From positions 18,380 to 82,379 of the forward strand of contig DATGQE010000091.1 of the NCBI GenBank assembly GCA_035304345.1: a stretch of DNA of 64,000 nt. The letters are read 5' to 3'. Positions within the stretch are counted from its first letter, which is position 1. Each line of letters begins with the position of its first letter. Of the stretch, positions 1 to 9,416 are shown one piece after another. A program made the translations under genes and the position numbers. Source of the stretch: IDS-8 sp035304345 (GTDB taxonomy: Bacteria; Pseudomonadota; Gammaproteobacteria; Steroidobacterales; Woeseiaceae). The notes below the pieces were generated by a model, which was not told where the DNA came from, made no database searches, and was given only the letters and a program-made list of their open reading frames with translations.

Positions 1-678
1 AAGCTCAATACCGCCTATCACGAGGCCGGACACGCGATCGTCGGTTACTGCGTGCCCGAGCACGATCCCGTGTACAAGGTGACCATCATCCCGCGCGGCC
101 GCGCGCTCGGCGTCACCATGTACCTGCCGGAGGAAGACCGCTACAGCGTCTCCAAGCAGCGCCTCGAGAGCACGATCTCGACCTTGTTCGGCGGCCGCAT
201 CGCGGAGGAGATGACGCTCGGTCCCGAGCGCGTCACCACCGGCGCGGCCAACGACATCGAGCGCGCGACGGACATCGCCCGCAACATGGTCACCAAGTGG
301 GGCCTGTCGGAGCGCCTCGGCCCGCTGACCTACATCGAGGACGACGGCGAGGTGTTCCTCGGCCGCTCGGTGACCCAGCACAAGCAGGTGTCGGACGTCA
401 CCGTGCACACCATCGACGAGGAAGTGCGCAAGATCATCGATCGCAATTACGCGCGGGCGAAGGCGATCCTCGAAGAGCACGAGGACAAGCTGCACGTGAT
501 GGCCAAGGCGCTCGTCAAGTACGAGACGATCAGCGAGTCGATGGTGCGCGAGATCATGGAAGGCCGCGAGCCGACGCCGCCGGAGGACTGGGTCGATCCC
601 GACGAGCTCAAGAAGTCGGGCGGCCGCCGTCGCCGCAAGGCGAAGGCCCCGATCGGCGGTCCTGCCAGCGAGCACTGA
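1..678 (+). CDS. ftsH: ATP-dependent zinc metalloprotease FtsH, C-terminal part (5' end outside window)
   Basis: The frame is open from base 1 and encodes the last 225 residues of FtsH, the membrane-anchored AAA+ protease that degrades misfolded membrane proteins and regulators such as LpxC and sigma32. The zinc-binding HEAGH motif lies at bases 19-33, so only the peptidase domain is present; the transmembrane and ATPase parts lie upstream of the window. The tail is Lys/Arg-rich, as is common in FtsH. folP and glmM follow, the usual gammaproteobacterial order. Identification is secure from the protease motif, the downstream helical region and the neighbours. Confidence 0.97.
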   Translation, partial: KLNTAYHEAGHAIVGYCVPEHDPVYKVTIIPRGRALGVTMYLPEEDRYSVSKQRLESTISTLFGGRIAEEMTLGPERVTTGAANDIERATDIARNMVTKWGLSERLGPLTYIEDDGEVFLGRSVTQHKQVSDVTVHTIDEEVRKIIDRNYARAKAILEEHEDKLHVMAKALVKYETISESMVREIMEGREPTPPEDWVDPDELKKSGGRRRRKAKAPIGGPASEH

Positions 679-825
679 TCCGACCCGGTCGACCCAGGCG
701 CCCGCGAGCCGCACGGCAAGGCATCGCACATGCACGGCATCGAACCCGCCGGGCGCGGTGACCGCGAGGTGTCGCCCGCAGCCGTCACGACGCGCGGATA
801 CCGACGGCGGTAGAATTCACCGGCC

Positions 826-1671
826 ATGCACCTGCGCCTCGGCCACCGCATCCTCGACCTGTCCACGCCCAAGGTCATGGGCGTGCTGAACGTCACCCCG
901 GATTCGTTTTCGGACGGCGGCCATTTCACGCGCCTCGAGGCGGCGATGGAGCAGGCCGAGCAGATGGTGGCCGCCGGCGCCTCCATCATCGATGTCGGGG
1001 GGGAATCGACCCGGCCGGGCTCCGAGCCGGTCACGGTGGAGACCGAGCTCGACCGCGTGCTTCCCGTCATCGAGGCGATCGCCGAGAGCCTCGACGTGGC
1101 GGTGTCGATCGACACGAGCAAGCCCGAGGTCATGCGCGAGGCCGTCGCCGCCGGCGCATCGATGATCAACGACATCTTCGCCCTCCGGCGCGAAGGCGCC
1201 CTGGCCCAGGCGGCGGAGCTCGATGCGGCCGTGTGCATCATGCACATGCAGGGCGAGCCGCGCACGATGCAGGCGGCACCGCATTACGACGACGTCGTCG
1301 GCGAGGTGCTCGCGTTCCTCGAGGAACGGGTGGCGGCATGCGTCGCCGCGGGCATTGCGCGGGACCGGATCACGATCGACCCGGGTTTCGGCTTCGGCAA
1401 GACCGTCGAGCACAACGTCGAGCTGCTCGCGGGCCTGCGCCGGCTGCTTGCGCTAGAATTGCCGGTGACCGTCGGCCTGTCGCGCAAGAGCACACTGGGG
1501 AAACTGACGGGCCGCGCGGTCGACGAACGCATGCCCGCCGGCGTCGCCGCCGCGGTCCTGGCAATCGAACGGGGAGCGCACATCGTGCGCACCCATGACG
1601 TCGCCCCGACGATGGATGCGATCCGCATCGCCGGTGCCGTCATGCAGAGCGGGGGCTTCAATGAGCCATGA
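826..1671 (+). CDS. folP: dihydropteroate synthase
   Basis: FolP condenses 6-hydroxymethyl-7,8-dihydropterin diphosphate with p-aminobenzoate in folate synthesis (cytosolic TIM barrel, sulfonamide target). The 281-residue protein has the signature GVLNVTPDSFSDGG near residues 19-32, the GGESTRPG loop near residue 58 and a late SRKS pterin-binding motif near residue 224, all in expected order and at full length. The ATG at 826 gives the standard N-terminus; no strong ribosome binding site is seen. A TAGAAT hexamer at 811-816 lies too close to the start to be a convincing promoter for this ATG. Confidence 0.96.
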   Translation: MHLRLGHRILDLSTPKVMGVLNVTPDSFSDGGHFTRLEAAMEQAEQMVAAGASIIDVGGESTRPGSEPVTVETELDRVLPVIEAIAESLDVAVSIDTSKPEVMREAVAAGASMINDIFALRREGALAQAAELDAAVCIMHMQGEPRTMQAAPHYDDVVGEVLAFLEERVAACVAAGIARDRITIDPGFGFGKTVEHNVELLAGLRRLLALELPVTVGLSRKSTLGKLTGRAVDERMPAGVAAAVLAIERGAHIVRTHDVAPTMDAIRIAGAVMQSGGFNEP

Positions 1672-1740
1672 AGAACATCGAGCGAGCCACCGGCGCGGCC
1701 CGGCCGCGCCTGCGCGCCTGCAGGCCCGGGCGCTGACGGC

Positions 1741-3075
1741 ATGAGCAAGCACTGGTTCGGCACCGACGGCGTCAGGGGACGCGTCGGCAGGGATCCCATG
1801 AGCGCGGAATTCGCGCTGCGCCTCGCGAGCGCCGCGGCGCGCGTGCTCGCGCCCGAGGGCGGCACCGTCCTGATCGGCAAGGATACGCGCCTGTCGGGCT
1901 ACATGTTCGAGTCGGCGCTGGAAGCCGGCTTCGTCGCGGCCGGCGCCGACGTGCTGCTGCTCGGCCCGTTGCCGACCCCCGGCATCGCCTACCTCACGCA
2001 GCAGTTCGGCGCCGACATCGGGGTCGTGATCAGCGCGTCGCACAACCCGTACGAGGACAACGGGATCAAGTTCTTCACCCGCGCGGGCGAGAAGCTCACC
2101 GACGAGCAGGAGGCGGCGATCGAGGAGTACCTCGGGGAGCCGGCCATCACCCTCGAATCGCACAAGCTCGGGCGGGCGAAGCGCATCGATTCGGCGCGGG
2201 TCCGCTACCAGGAGTTCTGCGCCTCCACGTTCCCGGCCGGCTACAGCCTGGAAGGCGTGAAGATCGTGTTCGACGGCGCGAACGGCGCCGCCTACAAGGT
2301 CGGTCCGCGGACGCTGTCCGACCTCGGGGCGGAAGTCATCCCCATCGGCTGCTCGCCGAACGGGCGCAACATCAACGCGGGCTGCGGCTCGACGGCCCCG
2401 GGGCTGCTGCAGCAGACCGTACCGGCGCTGAAAGCGCAGGTCGGCATCGCGCTCGACGGCGACGGCGACCGGGTGGTAATGGTCGACGAGACGGGCCGCA
2501 TCGTGGACGGCGACCAGCTCCTGTACATCCTGGCGACCGACCTGCACGCGGAGAAGCGGCTGCAGGGCCCGGTCGTCGGCACGGTCATGAGCAATCTCGG
2601 GCTCGAGCATTCGCTCGCACGCCACGGGATCCCGTTCTGGCGCGCGAAGGTGGGCGACCGGTACGTGCTGGAGGCGCTGAAGGAGAAGGGCGGCACCCTG
2701 GGCGGCGAGACCTCCGGCCATCTCATCTGCCTCGACAAGACCACCACCGGCGACGGGCTCATCTGCGCGCTGCAGGTGCTGGCGGTGATGAAAAAGACCG
2801 GCAAGTCGCTGGCGGAGCTCGCCGGCGCCATGCTGCGCTACCCCCAGCAGCTCGTGAACGTGCGCACGGAGAAGCGCATCGACATCGAGGCCTCCGAGGC
2901 CATCCGGACCGCGGTGAGCGAGATCGAGACCGAGCTTGCCAGGAACGGCCGGGTGGTCCTGCGGGCCTCCGGCACGGAGCCCGTGATCCGGGTCATGGTC
3001 GAGGGCGAGGACGAGCGGCAAGTGAAGACCTTCGCCGAACGGCTCGCGGCCGTGGTCGCCTCGGCGGCCAGCTAG
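1741..3075 (+). CDS. glmM: phosphoglucosamine mutase
   Basis: GlmM interconverts glucosamine-6-phosphate and glucosamine-1-phosphate, feeding UDP-GlcNAc for peptidoglycan and LPS. The 444-residue length is typical. The N-terminal WFGTDGVRG motif, the active-site phosphoserine loop ISASHNP (near residues 98-104), the metal-binding loop DGDGDR (near residues 240-245), the sugar-binding GETSGH and the C-terminal phosphate-binding RASGTEP are all visible. It starts 69 bp after folP in the same direction and is probably cotranscribed with it. Confidence 0.97.
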   Translation: MSKHWFGTDGVRGRVGRDPMSAEFALRLASAAARVLAPEGGTVLIGKDTRLSGYMFESALEAGFVAAGADVLLLGPLPTPGIAYLTQQFGADIGVVISASHNPYEDNGIKFFTRAGEKLTDEQEAAIEEYLGEPAITLESHKLGRAKRIDSARVRYQEFCASTFPAGYSLEGVKIVFDGANGAAYKVGPRTLSDLGAEVIPIGCSPNGRNINAGCGSTAPGLLQQTVPALKAQVGIALDGDGDRVVMVDETGRIVDGDQLLYILATDLHAEKRLQGPVVGTVMSNLGLEHSLARHGIPFWRAKVGDRYVLEALKEKGGTLGGETSGHLICLDKTTTGDGLICALQVLAVMKKTGKSLAELAGAMLRYPQQLVNVRTEKRIDIEASEAIRTAVSEIETELARNGRVVLRASGTEPVIRVMVEGEDERQVKTFAERLAAVVASAAS

Positions 3076-3135
3076 GACGGACGGGACGACCCGCCGGCGC
3101 GCCGCGACCGGCCGCCGGGCCCGGCCCATACCGGA

Positions 3136-3164
3136 TTGTCACGGCGGCGCGCGCGGCGTATCCT
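3136..3164 (+). promoter_or_regulatory. sigma70-type promoter ahead of tpiA
   Basis: TTGTCA (3136-3141) and TATCCT (3159-3164) are separated by 17 bp, placing a start near 3171, 28 bp ahead of the tpiA ATG. The elements are in the GC-rich gap after glmM. Assignment is by consensus only. Confidence 0.5.
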
Positions 3165-3198
3165 TGCGCGCCTTTTGGGACGGATTGAATCGGCACCG

Positions 3199-3951
3199 AT
3201 GAGGGATTACCTGATCGCCGGCAACTGGAAGATGAACGGCGGCAGCGACGCGAACGCGGCGCTGGTGCGCGGCATCCTGTCCGGGGCCAGCGATCTTTCT
3301 TGCAAGCTGTTGATCTGCCCGCCGTTTCCCTACCTCGTGCCGGTTGCCGAAATGCTCCGGGGAACGCCCGTCGCGCTCGGGGCTCAAAACGTTTCGGAGC
3401 ACCGTCCCGGCGCGTACACCGGCGAGGTGGCCGCGGCCATGCTGACGGACGTCGGCTGCGAGTACGTCATCGTGGGGCACTCCGAGCGGCGCTCGCTGTT
3501 CGGGGAGTCGAACGCCACGGTGGCGGCGAAGTTCAAGGCGGCGCTGGCCGAGGGCCTCGTGCCGATCCTGTGCGTCGGCGAGACGCTGGAGCAGCGCGAG
3601 GCCGGGGACACGGAGCAGGTGATCGATGCGCAGCTCGACGCCGTGCTCGAAGGCGCGGGCCTCGAGGGCTTTGCCCGGGCGGTCGTTGCCTACGAGCCCG
3701 TGTGGGCGATCGGCACCGGCCGCACCGCGACCCCGGAGCAGGCCCAGGCGGTGCATCGCCACATCCGGGAACGGCTGGCGGCGCAGGACGCCGGCATCGC
3801 CGAACGGCTGCCGATCCTGTATGGCGGCAGCGTAAAAGGCGATAATGCGGCCGGGTTGCTGGCGATGCCGGACATCGACGGCGGCCTGATCGGCGGCGCG
3901 TCGCTGAAAGCGGAGGAATTCCTGGCGATTGCCCGCGCGGCAGGCGCCTGA
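3199..3951 (+). CDS. tpiA: triosephosphate isomerase
   Basis: TpiA interconverts dihydroxyacetone phosphate and glyceraldehyde-3-phosphate (glycolysis and gluconeogenesis, cytosol). The 250-residue barrel has the catalytic Lys in GNWKMN, the electrophilic His in VGHSERR, the catalytic Glu in AYEPVWAIGTG and the phosphate-binding YGGS near the C-terminus. The ATG at 3199 is preferred to upstream in-frame starts because it gives the canonical N-terminus and lies behind a good promoter. secG starts 8 bp after its stop codon, as in Pseudomonas. Confidence 0.97.
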   Translation: MRDYLIAGNWKMNGGSDANAALVRGILSGASDLSCKLLICPPFPYLVPVAEMLRGTPVALGAQNVSEHRPGAYTGEVAAAMLTDVGCEYVIVGHSERRSLFGESNATVAAKFKAALAEGLVPILCVGETLEQREAGDTEQVIDAQLDAVLEGAGLEGFARAVVAYEPVWAIGTGRTATPEQAQAVHRHIRERLAAQDAGIAERLPILYGGSVKGDNAAGLLAMPDIDGGLIGGASLKAEEFLAIARAAGA

Positions 3952-3958
3952 CAGGTCA

Positions 3959-4441
3959 ATGGACACGATCGAAACGATCATTCTGATCGCGCACACGCTG
4001 ATTGCGGTCCTCATCATCGCGCTCGTCCTGCTGCAGCGGGGCAAGGGCGCCGATGCGGGCGCCGCGTTCGGCGCCGGCGCGTCCGGGACCGTGTTCGGGG
4101 CCCGGGGCTCGGCGAGCTTTTTCTCGCGGGCGACCGCGATCCTGGCCACGGCGTTCTTTGCGAGCAGCCTCGCGCTCGCGTGGTTCAGCAGCGAGAAGGC
4201 CGATACGCCGGACAGCCTGCTGGAGAACGCACCGGTCAGGACGCCCGCGCGCGAGGGCGGCACGGGCGCGGACGCTCCCGCGACGGATCCGGGCACGGGA
4301 CCGGAGGGGCTGCCGGCGCTGCCGGAATCGCAGCCCGGGGACGCACCGGCCGACCTGCCGGAGCTGGTTCCCGCGGACCCGGATGCACAGCAGGATGACG
4401 ATGCGGCGCCCGAGGAGCCGCCGCAGGAAGGGCAGCCGTAA
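3959..4441 (+). CDS. secG: preprotein translocase subunit SecG, with extended acidic tail
   Basis: SecG is the small membrane partner of SecYE in the general secretion channel. Two hydrophobic segments (about residues 5-24 and 58-80) flank a conserved Gly/Ala-rich loop containing LQRGKGADAG. At 160 residues it is clearly longer than the usual roughly 110-residue SecG; the excess is a Pro/Asp/Glu/Ala-rich tail from about residue 85 that appears disordered. The tRNA-Leu gene follows 25 bp downstream and is probably on the same transcript. Confidence 0.92.
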   Translation: MDTIETIILIAHTLIAVLIIALVLLQRGKGADAGAAFGAGASGTVFGARGSASFFSRATAILATAFFASSLALAWFSSEKADTPDSLLENAPVRTPAREGGTGADAPATDPGTGPEGLPALPESQPGDAPADLPELVPADPDAQQDDDAAPEEPPQEGQP

Positions 4442-4466
4442 CGAGCGACGGGGCCCGATGCAGTTT

Positions 4467-4551
4467 GCCGACGTGGTGGAATTGGTAGACACGCTGTCTT
4501 GAGGGGGCAGTGGCGCAAGCCGTGCCGGTTCGAGTCCGGCCGTCGGCACCA
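4467..4551 (+). tRNA. leuU: tRNA-Leu(GAG)
   Basis: An 85-nt class II tRNA. The acceptor strands GCCGACG and CGTCGGC pair perfectly, the anticodon loop TTGAGGG gives GAG, the long variable arm of tRNA-Leu is present, and the CCA end is encoded at 4549-4551. The position directly after secG matches E. coli leuU. Confidence 0.95.
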
Positions 4552-4724
4552 CCGGACAGGAAGACCACCGCGGGAGCATCGCCGCGATGGTACGGCATGC
4601 CTGCTCGCGCGTGGTCACCGCGGCGCCTGAGAGCGGTCGTGACGACCTGCAGCGAGGCCTGCAGGGAAGCATCGGCACGCGCCGGCTGCCGTACGAAGGC
4701 GGACTCCAACGGACTCGCGCGGAC

Positions 4725-4733
4725 TGATACAAT
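4725..4733 (+). promoter_or_regulatory. extended -10 promoter for the nuo operon
   Basis: TGATACAAT is an extended -10 element (TG at 4725-4726, TACAAT at 4728-4733) with no recognisable -35. It predicts a start near 4740, about 35 bp ahead of the nuoA ATG. It is the only promoter-like element found between tRNA-Leu and nuoA. Confidence 0.4.
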
Positions 4734-4774
4734 TGTCGGCTGAGCTGGGGCTGACAACGGAACCCTTCTCCTCC

Positions 4775-5131
4775 ATGCTGGTCGAGTACGTCCCAATCCT
4801 GATTTTCCTCGGCGTGGCCGCTGCCATCGGCATCGTGCTGCTGGGCGCCGGCTTCCTCCTCGGCCGGGGGCAGAAAGACCCGGAGAAACTCTCGCCTTAC
4901 GAGTGCGGCTTCGAGGCGTTCGAGGACACCCGCATGAGATTCGACGTCCGCTATTACCTGGTCGCGATTCTCTTCATCATCTTCGACCTCGAGATCGCCT
5001 TTCTCTTTCCCTGGGCCGTGTCCCTGGACGCGTTCGGCACGTTCGGGCTCGTGGCAATGGCGATCTTCCTCGCCATCCTGGTGGTCGGCTTCATTTACGA
5101 GTGGAAGAAAGGAGCGCTCGAGTGGGATTGA
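4775..5131 (+). CDS. nuoA: NADH-quinone oxidoreductase subunit A
   Basis: A small membrane-arm subunit of proton-pumping complex I. The 118 residues contain three hydrophobic segments and the conserved loop around SPYECGFEAFEDTRMRFDVR, with RYYLVAILFIIFDLEIAFLFPW beginning the second helix region (only part needed for identification). The ATG at 4775 is preferred to an in-frame TTG at 4733 because it gives the family N-terminus. First gene of a 14-gene operon; its end overlaps nuoB by 10 bp. Confidence 0.96.
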   Translation: MLVEYVPILIFLGVAAAIGIVLLGAGFLLGRGQKDPEKLSPYECGFEAFEDTRMRFDVRYYLVAILFIIFDLEIAFLFPWAVSLDAFGTFGLVAMAIFLAILVVGFIYEWKKGALEWD

Positions 5132-5652
5132 GCGGCGCAGCGGACGCGCGCGAGGCCGTGCCTGAAGGCGTGGGTGCCGACACGGCGAGCCTCCAGAAGC
5201 GAGGCTTCCTGGTGACGACCGTGGACAGCATCTACAACTGGGCGCGCACGGGCTCGCTCTGGCCCATGACGTTCGGCCTGGCCTGCTGCGCGGTCGAGAT
5301 GATGCACGCCGGTGCCGCGCGCTACGACCTCGACCGTTTCGGCATCATCTTCAGGCCGAGCCCGCGGCAGTCGGACGTCATGATCGTCGCGGGCACGCTG
5401 GTGAACAAGATGGCGCCCGCGCTGCGGAAGGTCTACGACCAGATGCCGGAACCGCGCTGGGTCGTGTCGATGGGGTCCTGCGCGAACGGCGGCGGGTACT
5501 ACCATTACTCCTACTCCGTGGTTCGCGGCTGCGACCGCATCGTGCCGGTGGACGTTTACGTTCCGGGCTGTCCACCGTCGGCGGAAGCCCTCGTGTACGG
5601 GCTTTTGCAGCTACAGAAAAAGATTCGCCGCACGAACACCATCGCCCGGTAA
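5122..5652 (+). CDS. nuoB: NADH-quinone oxidoreductase subunit B
   Basis: NuoB carries iron-sulfur cluster N2, the last electron carrier before quinone, at the junction of the peripheral and membrane arms. The 176-residue protein contains the cluster ligands: the adjacent pair in GLACCAVEMM, a third Cys in MGSCANGGG and a fourth in PGCPPSAEAL. It starts at GTG 5122 inside the end of nuoA with GGAG about 7 bp upstream, so translation is probably coupled. Confidence 0.96.
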   Translation: MGLSGAADAREAVPEGVGADTASLQKRGFLVTTVDSIYNWARTGSLWPMTFGLACCAVEMMHAGAARYDLDRFGIIFRPSPRQSDVMIVAGTLVNKMAPALRKVYDQMPEPRWVVSMGSCANGGGYYHYSYSVVRGCDRIVPVDVYVPGCPPSAEALVYGLLQLQKKIRRTNTIAR

Positions 5653-5664
5653 CTGGCTACTGAG

Positions 5665-6372
5665 ATGAGCGATTTCTACGCGGCACTGGCTGGCCGGATA
5701 GAGGCGCGCTTCGGCGAAAAGGTCGAGCGGGTACCGTCGCGCTGCGGCGAGCTCACCTACGAGATCGCCGCCAAGGAGGACCTGGTCGAGATCTGCACGG
5801 CGTTGCGCGACGAGCCGGAGTTCTCGTTCGAGCAGCTCATCGACCTCTGCGGCGTCGATTACCTGACCTACGGCCTGGACGAGTGGATCACCGAGAGCGC
5901 CACCGAAAGCGGCTTCAGCCGCGGCGTCGTGCGCGAGGCGGTGATTCTCGACGAGGCCGACACCTTCGATCCGAGGCGCTTTGCCGTCGTCTACCACCTG
6001 CTTTCGCTGAAGCACAACGCGCGGTTGCGGCTGCGCGTCTACACGGGGTACGAGAATCCGCCGATCGTGGATTCCGTGTACCCGGTCTGGAATTCGGCCA
6101 ACTGGTTCGAGCGGGAGGCGTTCGACCTGTTCGGCATCCTGTTCGCGGGTCACCCGGACCTGCGGCGCATCCTCACCGACTACGGCTTCATCGGGCACCC
6201 GTTCCGCAAGGATTTCCCGCTGATCGGCACGGCCGAGGTTCGCTACGACGCTGAGAAGGGCAGGGTGGTGTACCAGCCGGTGTCCATCGAGCCCCGCACG
6301 CTGGTGCCCAAGGTCATTCGCGAGGACAACCGCTACCGTCCCGAGCTGAAGGAGCGTCCGGCCAGTGGCTGA
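5665..6372 (+). CDS. nuoC: NADH-quinone oxidoreductase subunit C
   Basis: The peripheral-arm 30-kDa-type subunit, 235 residues. The signature block around ANWFEREAFDLFGILF, followed by GHPDLRRIL and GHPFRKDFPL, lies near residues 145-190. It is a separate gene here, unlike the NuoCD fusion of E. coli, and overlaps nuoD by 8 bp. Confidence 0.96.
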   Translation: MSDFYAALAGRIEARFGEKVERVPSRCGELTYEIAAKEDLVEICTALRDEPEFSFEQLIDLCGVDYLTYGLDEWITESATESGFSRGVVREAVILDEADTFDPRRFAVVYHLLSLKHNARLRLRVYTGYENPPIVDSVYPVWNSANWFEREAFDLFGILFAGHPDLRRILTDYGFIGHPFRKDFPLIGTAEVRYDAEKGRVVYQPVSIEPRTLVPKVIREDNRYRPELKERPASG

Positions 6373-7618
6373 GATCGAGAGCTTCACGATGAACTTCGGC
6401 CCGCAGCACCCGGCGGCACACGGGGTGCTGCGCCTGGTGCTGGAGATGGAGGGCGAGGTGATCCAGAAGGCGGATCCGCACGTCGGCCTCCTGCACCGCG
6501 CGACCGAGAAGCTCGCGGAATCGAAGCCGTGGAACCAGACCATCGGCTACACCGACCGGCTCGACTACGTCTCGATGATGTGCAACGAGCACGCCTACGT
6601 GCTCGCGATCGAGAAGCTGCTCGGCATCACGCCGCCCATCCGCGCGCAGTACATCCGCGTGATGTTCGACGAGATCACGCGGCTGCTGAACCACCTCATG
6701 TGGCTCGGCTCCCACGGCCTGGACATCGGCGCGATGACGGTGTTCCTGTACTGTTTCCGCGAGCGCGAGGACCTGATGGACTGCTACGAGGCGGTCTCGG
6801 GCACGCGCATGCACGCCACCTACTATCGCCCGGGCGGCGTCTACCGCGACCTGCCGGACACGATGCCGAAGTACGAGCCCTCCAAGTGGCGCACCCAGAA
6901 GGAGGTCGACCGGCTGAACGAGGCGCGCCAGGGCTCGCTGCTCGACTTCATCTGGGACTTCACGGAGCGGTTCCCGGCCGCGATCGAGGAGTACGAGGCG
7001 CTGCTCACCGAGAATCGCATCTGGAAGCAGCGCACCGTGAACATCGGCGTCGTCCCGCCCGAGCGCGCGCTGCAGCTCGGGTTCACGGGGCCGATGCTGC
7101 GCGGCTCCGGCATCGAGTGGGACCTGCGCAAGAAGCAACCCTACGAAGTGTACGATCGCCTCGAGTTCGACATCCCGGTCGGCGTGAACGGGGACTGCTA
7201 CGACCGTTACCTGGTGCGGGTCGAGGAGATGCGGCAGTCGAACCGCATCATCCGCCAATGCGTGGAGTGGCTGCGGGAGAACCCGGGTCCCGTGATGATC
7301 GACGACAACAAGGTCGCGCCGCCGCGCCGCGTCGTGATGAAGCGCGACATGGAATCGCTGATTCACCACTTCAAGCTGTTCACCGAGGGCTATGCCGTCC
7401 CGCAAGGCGAGGCGTACGGCGTGGTCGAGGCCCCGAAAGGCGAGTTCGGCGTGTACATCATCTCGGATGGCGCGAACAAACCGTACCGGGTCAAGTTCCG
7501 CGCGCCGGGTTTCGCGCACCTGTCGGCACTGCCCGAGATGGTGCAGGGACACATGCTGGCGGACGTCGTGGCGGTGATCGGCACGCAGGACATCGTGTTC
7601 GGGGAGATCGACCGGTGA
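6365..7618 (+). CDS. nuoD: NADH-quinone oxidoreductase subunit D
   Basis: The 49-kDa-type subunit that helps form the quinone-binding cavity. The 417 residues begin with the family signature NFGPQHPAAHGVLRLV, whose His and Gly line the quinone site. It starts at GTG 6365 within the end of nuoC and ends overlapping the GTG of nuoE. The C-terminus IVFGEIDR is the conserved family ending. Confidence 0.97.
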   Translation: MAEIESFTMNFGPQHPAAHGVLRLVLEMEGEVIQKADPHVGLLHRATEKLAESKPWNQTIGYTDRLDYVSMMCNEHAYVLAIEKLLGITPPIRAQYIRVMFDEITRLLNHLMWLGSHGLDIGAMTVFLYCFREREDLMDCYEAVSGTRMHATYYRPGGVYRDLPDTMPKYEPSKWRTQKEVDRLNEARQGSLLDFIWDFTERFPAAIEEYEALLTENRIWKQRTVNIGVVPPERALQLGFTGPMLRGSGIEWDLRKKQPYEVYDRLEFDIPVGVNGDCYDRYLVRVEEMRQSNRIIRQCVEWLRENPGPVMIDDNKVAPPRRVVMKRDMESLIHHFKLFTEGYAVPQGEAYGVVEAPKGEFGVYIISDGANKPYRVKFRAPGFAHLSALPEMVQGHMLADVVAVIGTQDIVFGEIDR

Positions 7619-8105
7619 GCGCAACGCCCGAGCTGTCACAGCATGTCAAGGACGAGATCGAGCGCTGGAAGGCGCGCTTCCCGGCGGAGCATCGCCGTTC
7701 CGCGATCATCGGGGCACTGCACGCGGTGCAGCACGAGAACGGCGGCTATCTGACGCCGGAGCTCATGGACCGGGTGGCCGAGTACCTGGACCTGCCGCCT
7801 ATCCAGGTATACGAAGCCGCGAACTTCTACTCGATGTTCCAGACGGTGCCGGTCGGGCGCAACGAGGTGTCCATCTGCACCAACATCTCCTGCATGCTGT
7901 GCGGTGCGGACGACATCGTTGCGCACGTCGAGAAGAAGCTCGGGATTCGCCTGGGCGAGAGCACGCCCGACGGCCGGATCTTCCTCAAGAAGGAAGAAGA
8001 ATGCATCGCGGCGTGCTGTGGCGCACCTGTGATGATGGTGAACCATCGCTATCACGAGAACCTCACGCCCGAGAAGGTCGACGCGATACTGGACGAGCTC
8101 GAGTG

Positions 8106-8106
<1 letters not shown>
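7615..8106 (+). CDS. nuoE: NADH-quinone oxidoreductase subunit E
   Basis: The 24-kDa-type subunit with [2Fe-2S] cluster N1a. The 163-residue thioredoxin-fold protein has the four cluster cysteines in two pairs, CTNISC near residue 87 and CIAACCG near residue 129. It starts at GTG 7615, overlapping the nuoD stop by 4 bp, and its stop overlaps the nuoF ATG by one base. Confidence 0.96.
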
Positions 8107-9412
<1,306 letters not shown>

Positions 9413-9416
<4 letters not shown>

